This document shows positions 1-5,553 of a stretch of DNA of 6,726 bases, piece after piece. The translations under genes were made by a program, and so were the position numbers. Each line of letters starts with the position of its first letter. Position 1 is the stretch's first letter. Source of the stretch: SURF-24 sp964537965 (GTDB taxonomy: Bacteria > Bacteroidota > Ignavibacteria > Ignavibacteriales > SURF-24); contig CAZIDB010000246.1 in NCBI GenBank assembly GCA_964537965.1, forward strand, positions 1 through 6,726. Reading direction: 5' to 3'. The notes below the pieces were generated by a model. It was given only the letters and a program-made list of their open reading frames with translations. It was not told where the DNA came from and made no database searches.

Positions 1-62
<62 letters not shown>

Positions 63-71
63 CAAATTTTT

Positions 72-98
72 GGCGATCAGAATTGATCGCCTTTTTTT
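72..98 (+). terminator. Intrinsic terminator of the tRNA transcript
   Basis: A perfect 8-bp stem (GGCGATCA at 72-79 with TGATCGCC at 84-91) closes a four-base loop and is followed by seven T. It begins ten bases after the tRNA end, so it very likely ends the tRNA transcript and isolates the superoxide dismutase gene from it. Confidence 0.92.
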
Positions 99-104
99 AT
101 CAAC

Positions 105-132
105 TTGACAAAAAAGATTACATTCAAATAAT
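105..132 (+). promoter_or_regulatory. Candidate housekeeping-type promoter for the SOD gene
   Basis: A perfect TTGACA (105-110) is followed after 16 bases by AATAAT (127-132), five of six matches to TATAAT. It lies just after the tRNA terminator and would give a 5' leader of about 125 bases before the SOD start. The pattern is only sequence resemblance to the general bacterial consensus. Bacteroidota housekeeping promoters often use a different motif, so the call is tentative. Confidence 0.4.
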
Positions 133-264
133 CAAAAATTCAATTGCAAGTATGGATTAATCTGCTATTTTTGTGGTTGTAAAACGATCTGAATAACCTT
201 TTCTGGTGTCGTGGATTTCTCTTAATAAATAGTAATTAAGAATTATTTAATTGTTGGAGGTACT

Positions 265-855
265 ATGGCAATTGTTTTACCTGATCTACCCTATCCTAAA
301 GAAGCGCTTGAACCTTATATCAGTTCTAAAACCATAGATTTTCACTATGGAAAACACCATAATACTTATGTGGTAAATACAAATAAATTAATTGAGGGTA
401 CAGAATTTTCAGAGTTAGGTCTGGAAAGTATTATTAGCAAAACTTATGGGGATAGTTTGAAAGTTGGATTGTTTAATAATGCCGCTCAGGTCTGGAATCA
501 TTCTTTCTATTGGAATTGCATGAAACCTAACGGCGGCGGATTGCCAACCGGAAAAATCTGGGACAAGATTAATGCTGACTTTGGAACATATGACAAGTTT
601 GTTGAAGAATTCAAAAATGCAGGGGCAACACAATTTGGAAGCGGCTGGGCCTGGCTTGTTATTGAAAACCATAAACTGAAAATTGTTAAAACTCCTAATG
701 CTGATACTCCAATAGTGCATAATCAGAAAGCTTTATTAACTGTTGACGTTTGGGAACATGCTTATTATTTAGATTATCAGAACAGAAGGCCTGATTATTT
801 AACCACATTTGTTGAAAAATTAATTAACTGGGATTTTGTTAACTCGTTGCTTTAA
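265..855 (+). CDS. sodB: Superoxide dismutase, Fe type (Fe/Mn family)
   Basis: This enzyme converts superoxide to hydrogen peroxide and oxygen in the cytoplasm; no signal peptide is present. At 196 residues it has the normal length for the family. The metal ligands are visible: His27 (after DF, before YGKHH), His79 (in QVWNHSFYW), Asp161 and His165 (in DVWEHAYY). The N-terminal domain has FNNAAQ with Gln75 three residues before the Asn-His, and the second domain has Ala rather than Gln in TPNADTP. Both point to the iron rather than the manganese subgroup, though metal preference cannot be proven from sequence. The start is set by a strong GGAGG at 256-260. The gene stands alone: a terminator lies upstream, and 136 bases separate it from the next gene. 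Its product, peroxide, is the substrate of the rubrerythrin encoded at 2254-2757. Confidence 0.96.
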   Translation: MAIVLPDLPYPKEALEPYISSKTIDFHYGKHHNTYVVNTNKLIEGTEFSELGLESIISKTYGDSLKVGLFNNAAQVWNHSFYWNCMKPNGGGLPTGKIWDKINADFGTYDKFVEEFKNAGATQFGSGWAWLVIENHKLKIVKTPNADTPIVHNQKALLTVDVWEHAYYLDYQNRRPDYLTTFVEKLINWDFVNSLL

Positions 856-903
856 ATCAGTAGTTGAGAATAATTCTTGACAATTTAAATTTACAGTAGT
901 AGT

Positions 904-931
904 TTGTTACTAAATTATTTAACGGTATACT
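904..931 (+). promoter_or_regulatory. Candidate promoter for the barrel/lipoprotein pair
   Basis: TTGTTA (904-909, four of six matches to TTGACA) and TATACT (926-931, five of six to TATAAT) are separated by 16 bases. Transcription would start around 938, giving a leader of roughly 55 bases before the start at 992. A perfect TTGACA also occurs at 877-882 but has no good -10 at the right distance. In such AT-rich DNA a chance match is possible. Confidence 0.33.
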
Positions 932-991
932 TTACAAAATAAGTTCCTCACATTATTAAATGTTCAATCATAATTATTCGGGAGAAAAAAT

Positions 992-1621
992 ATGAAGAAA
1001 TTATTTTTTACTATTTTCACTTTCTGTCTTATATTCTTTTATAGTTCTAGTTTTGCTCAATCAGTTCTAATCGGACCCAGACTTACAGGTAATTTGAATA
1101 TCTATAATCAAAAGGGTCTTACCGGAACATGGAATGGAGTAGGTGTTGGAATTGGAGGAGCATTAGATTTAGGTTTTAGTCCTAATCTTGGTATGCTTGT
1201 TAATTTAACCGCTTTTGATATGAAAAGTTTTTCTAATTCTACAACAACTAACAACCAAACTGTGGAGAATACATTATCGCTTTCATATTTTACAATAGAT
1301 CCGTTGTTTAAAGCTGAATTCAGCGGATTTTATATGGTAGCCGGTCCTTCTTTAGGAATCAAACTTGGTTCAAGTGGTGAAAGAACTGTTTCAGCAACAG
1401 GTCAAACTCCACAGGTTACTACGATGGATCTCGAGACAAAATCAGTAAGATTTGATATCGCTTTCGGTACAGGATATAATTTTAAATTATCTCCGACTAT
1501 GTATTTGGGAAGTGATTTTATGGTATACATCCCACTTACTGATACTTATAATTTCCCGGGTACAAGCAATAGTATTTTATCTCTTAAATTAGGAGCAACG
1601 CTTAAGTTTAAAATAAACTAA
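992..1621 (+). CDS. Secreted outer-membrane beta-barrel protein, function unknown
   Basis: The 209-residue product begins with a clear signal peptide: MKK, then a hydrophobic stretch (residues 4-17), then SSSFA with likely cleavage after Ala22. The mature part alternates hydrophobic and polar residues with many Gly and aromatic residues, in roughly eight strand-like segments (for example GVGVGIGGALDLGFS, SLSYFTIDPLFKAEF, FYMVAGPSLGIKLG and the last strand SILSLKLGATLKFKI). This resembles the small outer-membrane beta-barrel (porin-like, OmpW/PorT-type) proteins common in Bacteroidota. I cannot name a ligand or a closer family. The start has GGGAG about eight bases upstream. The stop is 11 bases from the next gene, whose Shine-Dalgarno fills the gap, so the two are almost certainly cotranscribed and may act together in the outer membrane. 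Confidence 0.8.
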   Translation: MKKLFFTIFTFCLIFFYSSSFAQSVLIGPRLTGNLNIYNQKGLTGTWNGVGVGIGGALDLGFSPNLGMLVNLTAFDMKSFSNSTTTNNQTVENTLSLSYFTIDPLFKAEFSGFYMVAGPSLGIKLGSSGERTVSATGQTPQVTTMDLETKSVRFDIAFGTGYNFKLSPTMYLGSDFMVYIPLTDTYNFPGTSNSILSLKLGATLKFKIN

Positions 1622-1632
1622 AGGAGTGGGGT

Positions 1633-2058
1633 ATGAAAAAGTTACTTTTGACAATAATTCCTTTGATATTATTTCTCTTTTCTCCTGGATGCAAGGACGA
1701 TTCCGGAGGTACAGCGACCGATCCATTTGGCGGTGGAGGTGGCGGCGGAGGTAATAACACAGGTAATGTTACGTTTACCGTTTCCGTAGTTCAGGATAAC
1801 CAGCAACAGGTTTATTTCGAATTCAAACCCAATACTGGTGTTGTTATAAATACTATCAAAGCAGTTTGTGCTGCTTTGGCTATTAATGAAACAGTTAATG
1901 CTGATGGTACTACTGTATATAGTCAAACTTCTCCTGCATATGTAGGTCCAATCGAGGGTTTGCAATCCGGAGCTAGTTTTGTATTCACTATTACAGGAAA
2001 AGTTGGAAGCGCTACGGGAACTGCATATACTTCAACTGTAAATTATACTATTCCTTAA
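1633..2058 (+). CDS. Putative surface lipoprotein with poly-glycine linker and Ig-like domain
   Basis: The 141-residue protein has a lipoprotein signal: MKK, a hydrophobic segment (residues 4-16), then S-P-G-Cys20, the predicted lipidated cysteine. Residues 21-23 are Lys-Asp-Asp, which resembles the K-(D/E)2 export signal reported for surface lipoproteins of Bacteroidota; outward display is therefore inferred. A low-complexity linker follows, with eight consecutive glycines at 33-40. From about residue 45 to the end lies one beta-rich domain with strand-like segments (NVTFTVSVV, QQVYFEFKP) and a fibronectin/Ig-like pattern in GLQSGASFVFTITG. No catalytic motif is visible. The start is fixed by AGGAG just after the preceding stop. 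The partner gene encodes a barrel protein, suggesting a barrel-lipoprotein pair at the outer membrane. A terminator at 2083-2111 ends the unit. Confidence 0.8.
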   Translation: MKKLLLTIIPLILFLFSPGCKDDSGGTATDPFGGGGGGGGNNTGNVTFTVSVVQDNQQQVYFEFKPNTGVVINTIKAVCAALAINETVNADGTTVYSQTSPAYVGPIEGLQSGASFVFTITGKVGSATGTAYTSTVNYTIP

Positions 2059-2082
2059 TAAGAATATTATTCTTTATTCTAT

Positions 2083-2111
2083 AAGCCTGCATTTTATATG
2101 CGGGCTTTTTT
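2083..2111 (+). terminator. Intrinsic terminator after the lipoprotein gene
   Basis: GCCTGCAT (2085-2092) pairs with ATGCGGGC (2098-2105) over eight pairs, one of them a G-T wobble. AA/TT extends the stem and the loop is five bases (TTTAT). Six T follow at 2106-2111, then further T-rich sequence. It closes the barrel/lipoprotein transcription unit 25 bases after its stop. Confidence 0.9.
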
Positions 2112-2253
2112 ATTTTATCATCATCTCATTTTCGTAGCTATTTCTGTGTTCAGATTTCTGTTTTCTAAATTCTTAACTATGTTTCCTCTTCAGTTTTAAA
2201 CAAATTTTTAATAGCTTTCTACCGTAAATTAATAAACCAAATCCGGAGAATAA

Positions 2254-2757
2254 ATGAGACCATTTACCAAAGCAAACTTAGAAGCTGCGTTTGCAGGTGA
2301 AAGCCAGGCACATATGAAATATTCGGCTTTTGCTGAAAAAGCAGAAAGAGAAGGATATAAAGAAGTAGCCCGCCTGTTCAAAGCAATTGCTTATGCAGAA
2401 AAAGTCCACGCAATTAATCATTTAAGAGCGTTAGGTAAAATTAATTCCACATCAGAAAATCTGCAGGAAGCAATGGGTGGAGAAAATTATGAGGTGAATG
2501 AAATGTATCCTGCTTTTGACGCTGTTGCAAAACTACAGAACGAACAAGCTGCCGAAAGAAGTATCCATTATGCAATCGAAGCTGAGAAAATTCATGAGGT
2601 AATGTATGATGATGCAAAGAAAAGTGTTGAAAATAAAAAGGATATTCCGGAAGCGAACGTTTATGTTTGTCCAGTTTGCGGACATACAATAATTGGTGGT
2701 GTCCCTGACGAATGTCCGGTTTGCGGTTGCAAGAAAGATAAATATGTTAAATTCTAA
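2254..2757 (+). CDS. rbr: Rubrerythrin (di-iron peroxidase with C-terminal rubredoxin domain)
   Basis: Rubrerythrin reduces hydrogen peroxide to water in the cytoplasm of anaerobes and microaerophiles, taking electrons through its rubredoxin iron. The 167-residue protein has the standard two-domain layout. The four-helix di-iron domain (1 to about 130) shows the expected ligands: Glu16 (FAGESQAH), Glu49-x-x-His52, Glu80 with Glu83 (YEVNEMYP), and Glu111-x-x-His114. The rubredoxin domain (about 135-167) has Cys139-x-x-Cys142 and Cys154-x-x-Cys157. The start has CCGGAG six bases upstream. It is flanked by terminators at 2083-2111 and 2765-2790, so it is probably a single-gene transcript with a promoter in 2112-2253, though I see no convincing promoter there. 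It would consume the peroxide produced by the upstream superoxide dismutase. Confidence 0.96.
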   Translation: MRPFTKANLEAAFAGESQAHMKYSAFAEKAEREGYKEVARLFKAIAYAEKVHAINHLRALGKINSTSENLQEAMGGENYEVNEMYPAFDAVAKLQNEQAAERSIHYAIEAEKIHEVMYDDAKKSVENKKDIPEANVYVCPVCGHTIIGGVPDECPVCGCKKDKYVKF

Positions 2758-2764
2758 TTTTACT

Positions 2765-2790
2765 AAGGCGGTTTAATCACCGCCTTTTTT
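2765..2790 (+). terminator. Intrinsic terminator after rubrerythrin, abutting the next ribosome-binding site
   Basis: AAGGCGGT (2765-2772) pairs perfectly with ACCGCCTT (2779-2786) around a six-base loop, TTAATC; the stem's last two T begin the T-run 2785-2790. Two bases after the T-run comes AAGGAG (2793-2798), the Shine-Dalgarno of the hydrolase gene at 2804. No room for a promoter exists between terminator and gene, so the hydrolase must depend on readthrough or on a promoter inside or before rubrerythrin. Confidence 0.88.
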
Positions 2791-2803
2791 GTAAGGAGTA
2801 TTT

Positions 2804-4237
2804 ATGAAATCATTAAGATATGTTTTTGGATTATTCTTTCTTCTTTTCATTTGTACAACATTTACTTTTTCGGAATCTTTTAGTAAAGAAGATGACCTTG
2901 TTGGAAACTGGCTCGGAAAATTAAAGTATCAATCAATAGAACTGCGGCTTGTTGTTAGAGTTGAAATAAAAGACGGAAAGTTGACTGCATTTATCGATAG
3001 TCCTGATCAGGGTGCAAAAGATATTCCCGTTAGTGATATTAAAATAAACGGCGATTCGGTTTTTGTGGTTTCTGCATTAATAGGCGGAAGATTTGAAGGT
3101 ATACTGTTAAAAGATAGTTTGAAACTAGTTGGGGTATGGAAACAAGGCGGCGGAAGTTTTCCCGTTGAGATGAAAAAAGTTGAGAAAGTAGAAGGACCTA
3201 AACGTCCGCAGGAACCTAAACCACCATTCGAATATAATTCTGAGGAAGTATCATTCGAAAATGTTAAAGATAGTATTACTCTTGCAGGTACACTTACATA
3301 TCCTAAAGATGGAAGTACATTTCCGGCTGTTGTAATGATAACAGGTTCCGGTGCACAGGATAGAGATGAAAATATTTTTAATCATAAACCATTTTTAGTT
3401 ATTGCAGATCGTCTTGCGAAAAATGGGGTTGCTGCGCTTCGCTTTGATGACAGAGGTGTTGGAAAATCAAAAGGAAAATTCGTTGGCTCTACCAGCGAGG
3501 ATTTTGCCAAAGACGTACTTGCAGCAATTGAATACCTGAAAACACGTAAAGAAATTAATAAAGACAAAATAGGATTGATAGGTCATAGCGAAGGCGGAAT
3601 TATTGCTCCTATGATAGCATCGGAAAATCAGGATATATCATTTATTGTTTTACTTGCCGGACCAGGAATTACGGGTGATGAATTAATCTTAAAGCAAGCT
3701 CAGCTTATTATGGAGACTGAAGGTCAAAAACAAGAAGCTATAAACAACTCAATGAATACAAACAGAAAATTATATGAACTGGCAAAATCAGACGCTGATA
3801 CTTCTATAATTAATGCTAAAGCGAAGGAATATATTCGTGAGTTTTATCTTACTCTGTCTGAAGAGGATAAAAAAACAATGCCACCTGAAGAAAGATTTAC
3901 CCAGCAGCAACAAAAAATAATTTCAAGTCCCTGGTTCAGGTATTTCCTAAAATATGATCCGCGTCCTGCACTTGAAAAAGTTAAATGTCCTGTACTCGCA
4001 TTGAATGGTGAAAAAGATATTCAGGTTCCACCGAAAGAAAATCTTTCTGCCATAGAGGAAGCATTAAAGAAAGGAGGCAATAAAAAATACAGAGTAATAG
4101 AATTTCTAGGGCTTAATCATATTTTCCAGCCGTGTACAACCTGTTCAATTTCTGAATATGCTACAATAGAAGAAACGTTTTCTCCAAAGGCTTTGGAAAT
4201 AATTACTGACTGGATTAAGGATGTGATCAAAAAGTAA
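2804..4237 (+). CDS. Secreted alpha/beta-fold hydrolase with N-terminal beta-rich domain
   Basis: The 477-residue protein starts with a signal peptide (MKSLR, hydrophobic residues about 6-22), so it acts outside the cytoplasm. Residues about 30-125 form a beta-rich domain beginning GNWLGKL, of a type often found ahead of this hydrolase family. The catalytic domain (about 145-477) shows a GSGAQDRDE oxyanion region (181-189), a LRFDDRGVGKS strand-turn (212-222), the nucleophile elbow Gly-His-Ser262-Glu-Gly-Gly, the acid Asp405 in NGEKDIQVP, and His439 in LNHIFQ. This full triad supports an active serine esterase or peptidase-like enzyme; the substrate cannot be read from sequence. A helical insertion at about 290-375 is probably the lid. 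Cys444 and Cys447 (CTTC) follow the catalytic His and could form a disulfide. AAGGAG at 2793-2798 sets the start. It faces the RRM gene tail to tail. Confidence 0.9.
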   Translation: MKSLRYVFGLFFLLFICTTFTFSESFSKEDDLVGNWLGKLKYQSIELRLVVRVEIKDGKLTAFIDSPDQGAKDIPVSDIKINGDSVFVVSALIGGRFEGILLKDSLKLVGVWKQGGGSFPVEMKKVEKVEGPKRPQEPKPPFEYNSEEVSFENVKDSITLAGTLTYPKDGSTFPAVVMITGSGAQDRDENIFNHKPFLVIADRLAKNGVAALRFDDRGVGKSKGKFVGSTSEDFAKDVLAAIEYLKTRKEINKDKIGLIGHSEGGIIAPMIASENQDISFIVLLAGPGITGDELILKQAQLIMETEGQKQEAINNSMNTNRKLYELAKSDADTSIINAKAKEYIREFYLTLSEEDKKTMPPEERFTQQQQKIISSPWFRYFLKYDPRPALEKVKCPVLALNGEKDIQVPPKENLSAIEEALKKGGNKKYRVIEFLGLNHIFQPCTTCSISEYATIEETFSPKALEIITDWIKDVIKK

Positions 4238-4246
4238 TTTTACTTA

Positions 4247-4267
4247 ATTGCACTAAGCAATAGTTTT
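4247..4267 (+). terminator. Weak candidate terminator of the hydrolase gene
   Basis: ATTGC (4247-4251) pairs with GCAAT (4257-4261) around ACTAA, followed by AG and four T. The stem is only five pairs and the T-run is short, so termination here may be inefficient; the stronger hairpin at 4301-4325 could also stop this transcript. Confidence 0.3.
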
Positions 4268-4287
4268 ATAAGAGGAATCTTTTGATG

Positions 4288-4325
4288 ATAAAAATAAAAC
4301 GGGACTTTCTTGTTGTGAAAGTCCC
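4288..4325 (-). terminator. Intrinsic terminator of the RRM gene
   Basis: A perfect 9-bp hairpin, GGGACTTTC (4301-4309) with GAAAGTCCC (4317-4325), encloses a seven-base loop. Read on the minus strand it starts eight bases after the RRM stop codon and is followed by GTTTTATTTTT, an interrupted T-run. On the plus strand the downstream side is not T-rich, so the main direction is minus. It lies between convergent genes and may also hinder transcription arriving from the hydrolase. Confidence 0.82.
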
Positions 4326-4333
4326 TGAAAAGA

Positions 4334-4612
4334 TTAATATCTTCTAAAGTTCGAAGTATTTCTATCTGGATTTTTAGGACGTGCTTCGTTAACGGTAATT
4401 TTTCTACCATTAAGATCAAGATTATTTAATTCTTTAATAGCGTTATTTGCGCTTGGTTTATCAGCCATTTCAACAAAGCCAAATCCTTTTGATTCGCCAC
4501 TTTGAATATCTTTAATTATTCTACAACTGTCTACAGTTCCATAAGTTGAAAATGTTTTTTCAAGTTCTTCGACCGTTGTTCCTTTTGAAAGGTTTCCAAT
4601 GAAAATGTTCAT
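4334..4612 (-). CDS. Small RRM-domain RNA-binding protein
   Basis: The 92-residue protein is a single RNA recognition motif and binds single-stranded RNA; bacterial members are cytoplasmic and in cyanobacteria several respond to cold. RNP2 is visible at residues 3-8 (IFIGNL) and RNP1 at 42-49 (KGFGFVEM), with the RNA-stacking aromatics Phe4, Phe44 and Phe46. Helix one (VEELEKTFSTYG, 14-25) and helix two (about 53-62) fit the fold, and the last strand ends near Arg78. The tail, from about residue 79, is short and basic and ends in Arg-Arg-Tyr; the long glycine-rich tail of some relatives is missing. AGGAGT at 4619-4624 sets the start. The gene stands alone, with a terminator just after it and a long AT-rich upstream region that may hold its leader. 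No target RNA can be inferred. Confidence 0.94.
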   Translation of the reverse strand: MNIFIGNLSKGTTVEELEKTFSTYGTVDSCRIIKDIQSGESKGFGFVEMADKPSANNAIKELNNLDLNGRKITVNEARPKNPDRNTSNFRRY

Positions 4613-5003
4613 AAAATTACTCCTGGTAAAATTTGATAAATTAAAAAATTGTTTGGGCTGAAGTAATGAGATTTTTGGGGGGTAGAAACTTCAATAACAA
4701 TAATTTATGTAGATTTTATTGGAGTATAGAAAACACAAAATTCGATATACTAGAGCACACATTTTAATTATTTGATTACTTCTTATTATTATTCGTCAAA
4801 TAACTGTAACCAACTTACCACTAATAAACTACAATAACAAGTAAATAATATAGATTATCCCATTTTTCTATAATAATGTTTTTATATTCCATATAAATCT
4901 ATTTTTTTAGCGGGAAATCCTAAGATAATTTAATGCATAATACTCCTGGAACTTTTAGTTTGTTTTTGCGATTTAATAATACAAGTACATTAGAAGGAAT
5001 TTT
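4613..5003. other. 391-base gene-free AT-rich region between divergent RRM and msrB genes
   Basis: No open reading frame of note, tRNA or strong hairpin is visible. It should hold the promoters and leaders of both divergent genes. A perfect TATAAT occurs at 4869-4874 on the plus strand, but no TTGACA-like hexamer sits 16-18 bases upstream, so I do not call a promoter. A run of six G at 4677-4682 would be six C in the RRM leader. CAATAACAA occurs twice (4692-4700 and 4832-4840). The minus-strand motif CCAGGAGTA, which forms the RRM ribosome-binding site (4618-4626), is repeated at 4941-4949, there followed by ATG-CAT-TAA. Confidence 0.6.
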
Positions 5004-5498
5004 ATGAAGAATATACTTTTTTTACTGATGATAGCAGTTGTTGGTATTGGTGGTATCTTTTTAATAGCTCAATCAAAAAGCCAAAAGGAAAGTAAAATGG
5101 ATACTAAAATTGTGAAAACGGATGAAGAATGGAAAAAGATTTTAACTCCGGAAGAATATAGAATTGTTAGAGAAAAAGGAACTGAAAGACCATTCACCGG
5201 AAAGTATGATGATTTCTGGGAAAAGGGAATTTATAAATGTGTTGCCTGCGGCGTAGAGTTATTTAAATCCGATGTTAAATTTGATGCCGGCTGTGGGTGG
5301 CCAAGCTTTTCTGAAGTAATGAACAAGGAAAATGTTGAGATAAAAAAAGATTATTCACATGGAATGGTTAGAGATGAAGTGATGTGTAAAAGATGCGGTG
5401 CTCATCTTGGGCATGTTTTTGATGATGGTCCTGCTCCAACAGGGAAGAGATACTGCATAAATTCTATATCTCTTGATTTCGACAAAAAAGAAAAATAA
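5004..5498 (+). CDS. msrB: Peptide-methionine (R)-S-oxide reductase MsrB with N-terminal membrane/signal segment
   Basis: MsrB repairs the R-form of methionine sulfoxide in oxidised proteins. The catalytic domain (about 36-160) is complete: zinc cysteines Cys79-x-x-Cys82 and Cys128-x-x-Cys131, the GCGWPSF motif with Cys97 in the resolving position, His119, His134 and His137, and the catalytic Cys151 in RYCINS. Ahead of it, residues 3-22 are an uninterrupted hydrophobic segment after MKN, either an uncleaved anchor or a signal peptide, so the full product should face the periplasm. Met32 begins MDTKIVKTDEEW, exactly where ordinary cytoplasmic MsrB proteins start, and has its own Shine-Dalgarno-like AAAAGGAA upstream. 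I annotate the longer start because it has AAGGAA at about 4993-4998 and encodes a sensible export signal. It converges with the racemase-like gene at 5554. Confidence 0.93.
   Translation: MKNILFLLMIAVVGIGGIFLIAQSKSQKESKMDTKIVKTDEEWKKILTPEEYRIVREKGTERPFTGKYDDFWEKGIYKCVACGVELFKSDVKFDAGCGWPSFSEVMNKENVEIKKDYSHGMVRDEVMCKRCGAHLGHVFDDGPAPTGKRYCINSISLDFDKKEK
5083..5099 (+). promoter_or_regulatory. Possible internal ribosome-binding site and start codon in msrB
   Basis: AAAAGGAA (5083-5090), a six-base spacer and an in-frame ATG (5097-5099, Met32) lie just after the hydrophobic N-terminal segment. Initiation here would make a 133-residue cytoplasmic MsrB lacking the membrane segment. The purine-rich run could also simply reflect the encoded Lys-Glu-Ser-Lys residues. 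Confidence 0.35.
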
Positions 5499-5521
5499 AA
5501 GACTAAGTTATATTTATTGTA

Positions 5522-5545
5522 GCGTCAGGAATTTCTTCCTGACGC
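5522..5545. repeat. Perfect 10-bp inverted repeat between convergent genes
   Basis: GCGTCAGGAA (5522-5531) and TTCCTGACGC (5536-5545) are perfectly complementary around a TTTC loop. The hairpin is more GC-rich than its surroundings and lies between the ends of msrB and the racemase-like gene. Neither strand has a T-run after it, so it is not a classical intrinsic terminator, though it may still act as a two-way transcript end or 3' stabiliser. It could also be one copy of a dispersed palindromic repeat. Confidence 0.75.
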
Positions 5546-5553
5546 ACGTTGCA

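Noticed and set aside
415..720. Minus-strand open frame of 101 codons inside the SOD gene
   Set aside because: It lies wholly within a clear SOD gene, has no domain-like features and is a shadow frame.
877..882. Perfect TTGACA as the -35 of the barrel gene promoter
   Set aside because: At 16-18 bases downstream there is no hexamer with more than about three matches to TATAAT; the site at 904-931 is better.
888..916. Bulged hairpin AATTTACAGTA / TACTAAATT as a terminator of the SOD gene
   Set aside because: The stem is AT-rich with a two-base bulge, the loop is nine bases and no T-run follows. It also overlaps the candidate promoter of the next gene.
2212..2219. TAGCTTTC as a Bacteroidota-type -7 element (TAnnTTTG) upstream of rubrerythrin
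   Set aside because: The last base differs and no TTG-type -33 element lies at the proper distance.
4659..4693. Inverted repeat TGAAGT / ACTTCA around the G6 run upstream of the RRM gene
   Set aside because: Six pairs across a 23-base loop are too weak to claim a structure.
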